Shown here piece after piece: positions 1-5,412 of a DNA stretch of 6,829 nt. The position numbers were made by a program, and so were the translations under genes. Numbering within the stretch: position 1 is the stretch's first letter; the number at the start of each line of letters is the position of its first letter. The stretch is from Spirochaetaceae bacterium (GTDB taxonomy: Bacteria > Spirochaetota > Spirochaetia > Treponematales > Breznakiellaceae), in contig JAITKD010000166.1 in NCBI GenBank assembly GCA_031278575.1, forward strand, positions 1 to 6,829, given 5' to 3'. Below the pieces are notes generated by a model. That model was not told the origin of the DNA and searched no databases. It was given only the letters and a program-made list of their open reading frames with translations.

Positions 1-26
1 GAGAATAAATCGGCGCTACTTTAACG

Positions 27-49
27 TAAGGTAAACAAAGTTTACCCTA
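27..49. repeat. Small inverted repeat in the array
   Basis: GGTAAAC (30-36) faces GTTTACC (40-46) across a three-base loop AAA. Beyond one A/C mismatch the outer bases TA (27-28) and TA (48-49) also pair. The right end CCCTA is shared with the two larger hairpins (76-119 and 199-241), so this may be a shortened member of the same hairpin family. It is the segment present in copy 1 and absent from copy 2. Confidence 0.6.
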
Positions 50-75
50 TTTGCGCAATGAAATGAGCAAATACA

Positions 76-119
76 TTAGGGAAACGCGATTAGCGTCAAG
101 TTAATCAGCGTTTCCCTAA
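76..119. repeat. Hairpin of copy 1, TTAGGGAAACGC stem
   Basis: TTAGGGAAACGC (76-87) and GCGTTTCCCTAA (108-119) are perfect 12-base complements. Inside them GATTA (88-92) can pair with TAATC (102-106) past a single bulged A at 107, giving about 17 pairs. The central sequence AGCGTCAAGTTAATCA (92-107) is identical to that in the copy 2 hairpin, although the stems differ. Confidence 0.75.
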
Positions 120-122
120 GGA

Positions 123-158
123 AGCGCTGATTAATTCAATCGAGAATTAATCGGCGCT
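123..158. repeat. Hairpin spanning the junction of the repeat copies
   Basis: AGCGCTGATTAATTC (123-137) pairs with GAATTAATCGGCGCT (144-158) over 15 positions around the six-base loop 138-143. One pair (T128 with G153) is a G-U wobble in RNA, which fits a structure acting as RNA on the + strand, but one wobble is weak evidence. The right arm is also found at the very start of the window (1-17). Confidence 0.7.
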
Positions 159-244
159 ACTTTAATGCCGTATTTGCGTAATGAAATGAGCAAATACATA
201 GGGCAACGATGATGAGCGTCAAGTTAATCATCGTTGCCCTAAGG
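142..244. repeat. Intergenic palindromic repeat unit, copy 2
   Basis: Second copy of the composite repeat, offset 141 bases at its start and 123 bases in its middle from copy 1. It lacks the small extra hairpin of copy 1. It contains GTATTTGC (170-177) facing GCAAATAC (190-197), and a perfect 15-base inverted repeat at 199-241. Both copies end in CCCTAAGG. The last hairpin arm ends 28 bases before the flhA start codon, so in an flhA transcript begun upstream this unit would be part of the leader. No run of T follows the hairpins, so they do not look like intrinsic terminators. Confidence 0.85.
199..241. repeat. Hairpin of copy 2, perfect 15-base stem
   Basis: TAGGGCAACGATGAT (199-213) and ATCATCGTTGCCCTA (227-241) are perfect complements across a 13-base loop. 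Compared with the copy 1 hairpin, the base after GGG changes from A to C on the left arm and its partner from T to G on the right arm, so pairing is kept. The hairpin ends 11 bases before the flhA Shine-Dalgarno sequence. Confidence 0.8.
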
Positions 245-252
245 GTTAGTCA

Positions 253-259
253 AGAGGAG
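253..259 (+). promoter_or_regulatory. Ribosome binding site of flhA
   Basis: AGAGGAG precedes the ATG at 270 with a 10-base gap, slightly long but acceptable. It supports the ATG at 270 as the flhA start. It is the first sequence after the repeat array, so folding of the array could influence access to it. Confidence 0.65.
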
Positions 260-269
260 CGTTAAGCGG

Positions 270-2360
270 ATGTCGGATGTGGGAAGAATCATAGCGGGCA
301 GTTTATTCAGGGACCGGACGGAGCTGTTCATCGCCGTCGGGGTGGTGGCGGCGGTGATGATGCTCATTATCCCCCTGCCCACGGTACTGCTGGACGCCCT
401 TATGGCCATGAACCTGGTCCTTTCCCTGCTCATCCTCCTCATCGTGCTTTACACCAAAAAGGCCACGGATTTTAGCGTTTTCCCCACCATGCTCCTGGTG
501 ATCACCGTCTTCGGCCTGGCCCTGAACGTTTCTTCCACCCGGCTGATCCTCACCAAGGGGGCGGCCTTTGACGGCCGTATGGTCCGGTCCTTTTCCAGTT
601 TTGTGGTGGGTTCCGGGGGGAACGAGGGCCTGGTGGTGGGGTTCATCATCTTCATCGTGATCATCGCGGTCCAGGCGGTGGTGATTACCAAGGGGGCCAC
701 CCGGATCGCCGAAGTAGCCGCCCGGTTTGCCCTGGACGCCATGCCGGGAAAACAGATGGCCATTGAGGCGGAGTACAACTCCGGGGCCATTACCGAAGAG
801 GAATCCATCGCCCGGAAAAACGATCTCCAGCGGGAGGTGGATTTTTACGGGGCCATGGACGGCTCCAGCAAATTCGTCTCCGGTAACGTCAAGGTGGGGA
901 TCCTGATCACCGCGGTGAATATCCTGGGGGGGATCGTCATCGGGGCGGCCTTCCACGGGGAACCCCTTTCCGCGGCGGTGGGGACCTACGTGTCCTTTTC
1001 CATCGGTGACGGCCTCCTCTCCCAGTTCCCGGCCCTCCTGGTTTCCACCGCCACCGGTATCATCGTAACCCGTTCGGTTTCGGACGGCACCTTTGGGGAG
1101 GACGCCTCCTCCCAGTTCTCCCGGGACAGCCGGATCTACTGGATCGGCGCCTTTGTCCTGGCGGTGTTCGCCCTGCTCCCGGGCTTTCCCTGGTATGTAC
1201 TGGCGCCCCTGGCCCTGGCAATGGCTTTCCTGGCCTACCGGCTGAGCCGGAAAAAGGTTCGGGAAGAAACGGCGGCCGGCCAAAAGGCCGCGGCGGCCAA
1301 AAAACCCAAGGATGAAGCCGGGGAAATGTCCCCGGTGGTGCCCCTGGATCCCCTGTCCCTGGAATTGGGGTACGGCCTGGTCCCCCTGGTGGATCGGGAT
1401 AAGGGGGCGGAACTCCTGGAGCGGATCCAGCGGATCCGCCGGGAGTCGGCCCTGGATCTGGGGCTGGTCATCCCCCTGGTCAGGCTCATCGACAATATGC
1501 GGCTTGAGCCCTCTGAATACTGTTTTAAGATCAAGGGGGCCGAAGTGGGCAGGGGGAAGATCCGGACGGGGTATTACCTCTGCATCAACCCCGGGGGGGT
1601 AAAAGAAGCGGTTCCGGGCGAAAAAACGGTGGACCCCGCCTTTGGGCTGCCCGCCCTGTGGGTACACGAGGACAACCGGGGGGACGCGGAACGGGCGGGC
1701 TATACCGTGGTGGATTCCTCTTCGATCATAGCCACCCATTTGACGGAGATCATCAAACGCCACGCCTCGGAACTCCTGGGGCGGCAGTATATTCAATCCA
1801 TCCTGGATACCCTGAAAAAGGATTATCCCGCGGTGGTGGAGGAGGCCCAGAAATTCTTTACCCTGGGGGATATCCAGAAGGTCCTTCAGGGCCTGCTCCG
1901 GGAGCGGGTGTCGATACGGAATATGGTGGCCATCCTGGAAACCCTGGCCGATTACGGGCCCGTCAACAAGGACATCCGGTTCCTTATAGAAAAGTCCCGG
2001 CAGACCCTGGGGCGGGAGTTGTGCCTCCAGTATGCCGACGATGACCGGAAACTCCGGGTATTAACCATAGATCAGAGCCTGGAAAAAAAGATCATCGAAA
2101 GCCAGGTGCAAACTTCGTCGGGAGTAATGTCCGCCCTGGATCCGGCTCTGCATAGAGCCTGGATAAAGGCCGTAACCCGGTCCATCGCCGCGGTGGAGGA
2201 ACGGGGCTGGCTGCCGGTGCTCCTCTGTTCCGAAGCGGCCCGGTTTCTGGTTAAATCTTCGTTGGACCGGGAACTGCCTACCCTGGCGGTTCTTTCGGTA
2301 CCGGAAATTGCTTCGGACATAACCGTCGAGGCGGTGGGGATCATTCAGATCGAGGATTAA
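270..2360 (+). CDS. flhA: Flagellar biosynthesis protein FlhA, type III export gate
   Basis: FlhA is the large inner-membrane component of the flagellar type III secretion apparatus; its cytoplasmic domain forms a nonameric ring that receives chaperone-substrate complexes, and its membrane part takes part in proton-driven export. The 696-residue product has the normal length. Hydrophobic segments lie near residues 20-37, 42-61, 70-88, 118-139, 207-228, 236-260, 290-304 and 307-323, matching the expected eight helices. The FHIPEP family signature is at about 145-170 (RIAEVAARFALDAMPGKQ and following), and the conserved AMDGSSKF cytoplasmic loop is at 195-202 with Asp197. A Lys/Ala-rich linker (326-350) leads to the C-terminal domain (about 356-696), which holds the conserved GRQ (504-506). 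The position of the usual FVRGD aspartate is Asn206 here. Upstream lies a repeat array rather than a visible flhB; flhF follows after 10 bases, so the two are surely cotranscribed. Confidence 0.97.
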   Translation: MSDVGRIIAGSLFRDRTELFIAVGVVAAVMMLIIPLPTVLLDALMAMNLVLSLLILLIVLYTKKATDFSVFPTMLLVITVFGLALNVSSTRLILTKGAAFDGRMVRSFSSFVVGSGGNEGLVVGFIIFIVIIAVQAVVITKGATRIAEVAARFALDAMPGKQMAIEAEYNSGAITEEESIARKNDLQREVDFYGAMDGSSKFVSGNVKVGILITAVNILGGIVIGAAFHGEPLSAAVGTYVSFSIGDGLLSQFPALLVSTATGIIVTRSVSDGTFGEDASSQFSRDSRIYWIGAFVLAVFALLPGFPWYVLAPLALAMAFLAYRLSRKKVREETAAGQKAAAAKKPKDEAGEMSPVVPLDPLSLELGYGLVPLVDRDKGAELLERIQRIRRESALDLGLVIPLVRLIDNMRLEPSEYCFKIKGAEVGRGKIRTGYYLCINPGGVKEAVPGEKTVDPAFGLPALWVHEDNRGDAERAGYTVVDSSSIIATHLTEIIKRHASELLGRQYIQSILDTLKKDYPAVVEEAQKFFTLGDIQKVLQGLLRERVSIRNMVAILETLADYGPVNKDIRFLIEKSRQTLGRELCLQYADDDRKLRVLTIDQSLEKKIIESQVQTSSGVMSALDPALHRAWIKAVTRSIAAVEERGWLPVLLCSEAARFLVKSSLDRELPTLAVLSVPEIASDITVEAVGIIQIED

Positions 2361-2370
2361 AAGGGAGATT

Positions 2371-3576
2371 ATGAATTATTTTACTGAACAAGGGCTGACC
2401 GAAGACGAATGCCGTCAAAAGATCCGTATGAAATACGGGGAACGGGCCCGGGTAATGATACAAAAATCCATCCGCATCGGGGGGGTGTTCGGCCTTTTTA
2501 CCAAAGAGGGGGTAGAAATGACCGGTATTATCCCCAGAGATTATCCTTCCCATACCGCCGGTCAGGGGGCCTCGCCCCTGGATTTTCAGAAAGAAAAGGA
2601 AAAGGTCCTGGCGGTGGCGTCCCGTCAGGATAAGGCCGCTTCGGATCAGGAAAAAACCGAGGTAATCCAGCAGACGATCCTCAATGAGGTGTTAGATTTA
2701 AAGAAAAAGCTCCATACCCCCCCGGGGGAAGAACATCCCACCCTGACCCGGATCGGGGAAATCCTCGATCTCAACGATTTTTCCCCGGGTTACAGCAAAA
2801 AAATCCTGGACCGGATGAAAAAAGAATTTTCCCTGGAGGTTTTAAATGATTACGATCAGGTACAGGACCAGGTGGTGGACTGGATCGGGGAAAGCATAGC
2901 TATCTTTACACCGGAGCCCCCCAAAAAACAGCCCCGGATCATGATCCTCGTGGGCCCCACCGGGGTTGGCAAAACCACCACCATCGCTAAATTGGCGGCC
3001 GTTTTTGGACCGGGGAATAAGGGTGGCCGTCCCCTTTCGGTACGGATGATTACCATTGACAATTACCGGATCGGCGCGAAACTTCAGGTTGAAACCTACG
3101 GGGATATCATGAATATCCCCGTTTCGTGCGTGGACAATTATTCGGACTTACGGAAAACCATTGCCCTCTACGCGGAGGACGTGGACCTGATCCTGGTGGA
3201 CACCATTGGAAGAAACCCCCGGGATTCGGTGGAAATTGCCGAAATGAAACAGCTGCTTTCGGCCTGCGGTTCCGCCGCCGAGGTACACCTGGCCGCGGCG
3301 GCCACCACAAAATACAGTGATCTGCGGGAAATTTTCCAGCAGTTTGAGCCCTTTAATTACCGGTCGGTAATTATCACCAAACTGGACGAAACCATCCGGG
3401 TGGGGAATGTACTGAGCGCCCTGGCGGATAAGGGAAAATCCGTTTCTTATATTACCGACGGCCAGCATGTCCCCGATGATCTGCATAAAGCGGAGGTGAT
3501 CCCGTTCCTGATCAACCTGGAGGATTTTAAAATAAACCGGGATAGGATTGAAAAACATTTTTCCGGTAGGGAATGA
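2371..3576 (+). CDS. flhF: Flagellar SRP-type GTPase FlhF
   Basis: FlhF is a GTPase of the SRP/SRalpha/FlhF family that marks the site of flagellar assembly, working with FlhG; in spirochetes it would act on subpolar periplasmic flagella. The 401-residue protein has the expected N-terminal B domain (1-55, opening MNYFTEQGLTEDECRQKI), a charged linker (about 70-120), a helical N domain (about 120-180) and the G domain (about 185-395). Visible G-domain motifs are GPTGVGKTT (195-203, P-loop), TIDNYRIGA (228-236), DTIGR (277-281), TKLDE (336-340, guanine specificity) and TDGQHVPDDL (362-371). DTIGR differs from the usual SRP-GTPase DTAGR. A Shine-Dalgarno run AAGGGAG at 2361-2367 lies immediately after the flhA stop with a short 3-base gap to ATG. 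flhG follows 130 bases downstream. Confidence 0.96.
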   Translation: MNYFTEQGLTEDECRQKIRMKYGERARVMIQKSIRIGGVFGLFTKEGVEMTGIIPRDYPSHTAGQGASPLDFQKEKEKVLAVASRQDKAASDQEKTEVIQQTILNEVLDLKKKLHTPPGEEHPTLTRIGEILDLNDFSPGYSKKILDRMKKEFSLEVLNDYDQVQDQVVDWIGESIAIFTPEPPKKQPRIMILVGPTGVGKTTTIAKLAAVFGPGNKGGRPLSVRMITIDNYRIGAKLQVETYGDIMNIPVSCVDNYSDLRKTIALYAEDVDLILVDTIGRNPRDSVEIAEMKQLLSACGSAAEVHLAAAATTKYSDLREIFQQFEPFNYRSVIITKLDETIRVGNVLSALADKGKSVSYITDGQHVPDDLHKAEVIPFLINLEDFKINRDRIEKHFSGRE

Positions 3577-3588
3577 GGGTTCCCCAAA

Positions 3589-3684
3589 ATGGCAGTTTTG
3601 AAAAATAATGTTGAGTTAAACCGGGTTCCCATGCCCCAACCGAAGGTCCACCGCGGCCCGGGTTTTGGGATTGGCCCGAATTAG
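3589..3684 (+). CDS. Possible 31-residue small protein between flhF and flhG
   Basis: An ATG-initiated frame of 31 codons fills most of the gap between flhF and flhG and ends in TAG. It is preceded by GAGGG (3575-3579, overlapping the end of flhF) nine bases before the ATG, a workable ribosome binding site. The product starts MAVLKNNVELNRVPMPQPKV and ends GPGFGIGPN, basic in the middle and rich in Gly and Pro at the end; it has no signal peptide or membrane segment. I do not recognise it. It may be a real small protein, a translational coupler for flhG, or chance: a 31-codon frame is short enough to occur by accident. Conservation in related genomes is the deciding test. Confidence 0.25.
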   Translation: MAVLKNNVELNRVPMPQPKVHRGPGFGIGPN

Positions 3685-3694
3685 ATTACTTATA

Positions 3695-3700
3695 CTGGAG
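3695..3700 (+). promoter_or_regulatory. Ribosome binding site that fixes the flhG start
   Basis: CTGGAG lies six bases before the ATG at 3707. The longer reading of the same frame would begin at a TTG at 3665, which has no purine-rich sequence at proper spacing and would put 14 extra residues before a conserved N-terminal motif. The site therefore selects ATG 3707. Confidence 0.65.
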
Positions 3701-3706
3701 ATAACG

Positions 3707-4591
3707 ATGGAAGATCAGGCAGAGCGCTTACGGGAAATGATGCGGAACAAAAACGGCGCCCAGGGAAAATCTCTCCCGGTCAAAGAGGCGAAAAAAACCC
3801 GGATAATCACCATTACCAGCGGGAAGGGGGGGGTGGGAAAGACCAATATGTCGGTAAACATGGCCCTGGCCTATGCCCGGATGGGGAAAAAAGTGGTGGT
3901 TATGGACGCCGATTTAGGGCTGGCCAATGTAAACGTCATGTTGAACATAGTCCCTAAATTCAACCTCTACCATGTGATCCGCAAACAAAAAACCATGAAG
4001 GAAATCCTGATAGAAACCGAATACGGTATTTCCATTGTAGCCGGGGCATCGGGTTTTTCCAAAATAGCTAACCTCAGCGAAACCGAACGCCAGGATTTTA
4101 TCGATGAACTAGACACCCTGTCAAACGCCGATATTATCATCATTGATACCAGCGCCGGGGTTTCCAGTAATGTATTGGACTTCATCGCCGCCGCCGACGA
4201 GGCGGTGATCATCACTACCCCGGAACCTACCGCCATTACCGACGCGTATGGTATAATTAAAATAATCTCCACCGAAATTGACAACCTGAATATGGGGCTT
4301 AAACTGGTGGTAAACCGGGTAAAATCCGTGGCGGAGGCAAAAAAGGTAGCCGACCGGATGATCAGCATCACCGGGCAGTTTTTAAATGTCAAGGTTGAAT
4401 ATTTGGGGTTTATTTACGATGATCAAGCCGTATCCCATGCGGTACTGCGCCAGCGGCCTTTTTTGGTGGTGGACCCTAAGTGCCGGGCGTCTCTGTGCGT
4501 CCAGCATATTGTGGGGAGGATGGAGAAGAGTGAGCTTCGGGAAGGGGGGGGCTTTGGGACCCTGTTCAAACGGGTTTTCGGCCTATCCTGA
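3707..4591 (+). CDS. flhG: Flagellar number regulator FlhG (YlxH/FleN), MinD-type ATPase
   Basis: FlhG is a ParA/MinD-family ATPase that limits flagellar number and placement and stimulates the GTPase of FlhF. With the ATG at 3707 the protein has 294 residues, normal for the family. The extreme N-terminus carries DQAERLR (3-9), fitting the DQAxxLR motif known from YlxH/FlhG as the FlhF-activating element. The deviant Walker A motif is GKGGVGKT (39-46) with signature Lys40; MDADLGLANVN (66-76) is the Walker A'/switch I region; IIIIDTSAG (143-151) is Walker B/switch II. The C-terminus GTLFKRVFGLS (284-294) looks like the amphipathic membrane-targeting helix of MinD-like proteins. Two runs of eight G lie in the gene (3826-3833, within the Walker A codons, and 4544-4551, just before the terminal helix). 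The frame also opens upstream to a TTG at 3665, which I reject as start. Confidence 0.95.
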   Translation: MEDQAERLREMMRNKNGAQGKSLPVKEAKKTRIITITSGKGGVGKTNMSVNMALAYARMGKKVVVMDADLGLANVNVMLNIVPKFNLYHVIRKQKTMKEILIETEYGISIVAGASGFSKIANLSETERQDFIDELDTLSNADIIIIDTSAGVSSNVLDFIAAADEAVIITTPEPTAITDAYGIIKIISTEIDNLNMGLKLVVNRVKSVAEAKKVADRMISITGQFLNVKVEYLGFIYDDQAVSHAVLRQRPFLVVDPKCRASLCVQHIVGRMEKSELREGGGFGTLFKRVFGLS

Positions 4592-4677
4592 ACCCGGGAT
4601 CTCCCATAACCGGAATTCGCGCCTCCCGGGGCGTAAAAGACGCGGCGCGGGTAAAAACCGCCAAAATTCAGCGGGCG

Positions 4678-4710
4678 CCGGGGTTCCCCGGGTAAACGGC
4701 CCCGGTTTTT
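4678..4710 (+). terminator. Possible intrinsic terminator after flhG
   Basis: A GC-rich hairpin can form from CCGGG (4688-4692) and CCCGG (4701-4705) with an eight-base loop, directly followed by TTTTT (4706-4710). A longer-range alternative pairs CCGGGG (4678-4683) with CCCCGG (4700-4705), and the 5' arm can also fold on CCCCGG at 4686-4691, though with only a two-base loop. The stem is short, so termination may be partial or absent. If active it would separate flhA-flhF-flhG from the genes that follow, which would then need their own promoter; I see no convincing one. Confidence 0.4.
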
Positions 4711-4730
4711 AGTATGTTGATGGAGGCAGG

Positions 4731-5396
4731 GTGAATTTAAAGATAAGCGGGATTATCACGGGGACAGCCTTTGTTTTGTCCTTACTCATCGGTTTGATAA
4801 GCGGGGTGGGCATTTTGGCCCTGGTCCGGGCGCTTATTTTTGCGGCGGTCTTTTTTGTCATCTCCGGGGGCGCCTATTGGCTCAGCCTTCGTTTTTTGCC
4901 GGAATTATTTGAAAATCCCGACCGTGATGACGCGCCCGCGCCCCGGGCCGGTTCTCTGGTGGATATTTCCCTGGGGGATGATTCCGGGGAAGATTTAGCG
5001 GAGGCTCATGCCGGGGAGTATGTTTTGGAGGGAGAAGCGGCTCCTTTCGGCATATCCCCGTCCGAAAATCCTTCAGGGCTGGATCAAAAGGATAATATTA
5101 GTTATACTAATGACGGAATGATGGATGAAAATCCCGAGGTTGAGGAGAACGGGGCGGGGCCGGTGCTACCGGCGGGCGCCCCGGATCTGTCGGATGAACT
5201 CCCCGATTTGGAAAGCCTTTCGTCGGTATTTTCATCCGGCGGTGAAAGGAGGGGGGAGTTGTCGGAGTTTATGATATCTGCCGATGGTTTAAACGGAAAA
5301 AAACCGGGGGGGAATGCTAAACCCGGCGGCCTGAACAATGAGTTTAATGTCCAAGATATGGCATCCGCGATACAGACCATATTAAAACGGGAATAG
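4731..5396 (+). CDS. Two-helix membrane protein of unknown function, flagellar operon
   Basis: I do not recognise a named family. The 221-residue product begins with two hydrophobic segments (about 7-27 and 29-52) separated by a very short turn with one Arg, suggesting a membrane hairpin. The remainder (about 60-200) is acidic, rich in Asp, Glu, Gly, Pro and Ser, and probably disordered. The last 17 residues, [17 protein letters not shown], are a compact helix-like segment that stands out from the linker; I recall similar endings in treponemal proteins encoded at this position, but could not check. Start is GTG 4731, preceded by GGAGG (4722-4726) at a 4-base gap. The tether architecture suggests it presents its C-terminal motif to a cytoplasmic partner, possibly a flagellar or sigma-factor protein encoded nearby; that is inference. 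fliA begins 16 bases after its stop, so the two are likely cotranscribed. Confidence 0.85.
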   Translation: MNLKISGIITGTAFVLSLLIGLISGVGILALVRALIFAAVFFVISGGAYWLSLRFLPELFENPDRDDAPAPRAGSLVDISLGDDSGEDLAEAHAGEYVLEGEAAPFGISPSENPSGLDQKDNISYTNDGMMDENPEVEENGAGPVLPAGAPDLSDELPDLESLSSVFSSGGERRGELSEFMISADGLNGKKPGGNAKPGGLNNEFNVQDMASAIQTILKRE

Positions 5397-5412
5397 AAAG
5401 GATACTAACTAT

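Larger units (their letters stand above)
1..121. repeat. Intergenic palindromic repeat unit, copy 1 (probably cut at left edge)
   Basis: First copy of a composite repeat that recurs at 142-244. Three blocks match the second copy directly: 1-26 versus 142-167 (24 of 26 bases), 48-75 versus 171-198 (27 of 28) and 92-107 versus 215-230 (16 of 16). Between the first two blocks this copy has an extra 18 bases or so that form a small hairpin (27-49). Inside the unit are inverted repeats: TATTTGC at 48-54 with GCAAATA at 67-73, and a longer hairpin at 76-119. Its first 19 bases match the right arm of the hairpin at 123-158, so the matching left arm probably lies upstream of the window and the array is longer than what is visible. 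No coding frame of note crosses it. I do not recognise the repeat family. Confidence 0.85.

Noticed and set aside
51..77. Promoter-like TTGCGC with TACATT in copy 1 (and TTGCGT with TACATA in copy 2)
   Set aside because: The -10 matches are poor and the spacer is only 15 bases; the bases are part of the inverted repeat TATTTGC/GCAAATA, which explains them better.
148..174. Sigma-28-like promoter TAAT-N15-GCCGTATT before flhA
   Set aside because: Spacing fits, but the second half of the -10 element mismatches the GCCGATAA consensus at all four positions, and the -35 part is in a hairpin stem.
199..241. Intrinsic terminator of an upstream gene
   Set aside because: The 15-base stem is strong but is followed by AGGGTTAGTC, without a T-run.
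1..244. CRISPR array
   Set aside because: Copies are over 100 bases long, internally palindromic and only two in number, with no short repeat-unique spacer pattern.
303..1796. Long 497-codon open frame on the minus strand inside flhA
   Set aside because: It is antisense to a clear FlhA coding sequence, and its predicted product is a Gly/Pro/His/Arg-rich composition typical of the complement of a GC-rich gene. No ribosome binding site or recognisable domain.
3691..3696. TATACT as a -10 box for flhG
   Set aside because: It abuts the ribosome binding site, leaving almost no leader, and no -35 element lies at a proper distance (TTGGGA at 3665 is 20 bases away).
4386..4712. 108-codon frame overlapping the end of flhG
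   Set aside because: It is an out-of-frame reading of the flhG 3' end with no domain and a Trp/Arg/Gly-rich composition. Kept only as the possible frameshift tail mentioned under the G-tract finding.
4714..4734. Six-codon leader ORF (MLMEAG) overlapping the GTG start at 4731
   Set aside because: Too short to support; the ATGs are part of the spacer around the GGAGG ribosome binding site and have no site of their own.
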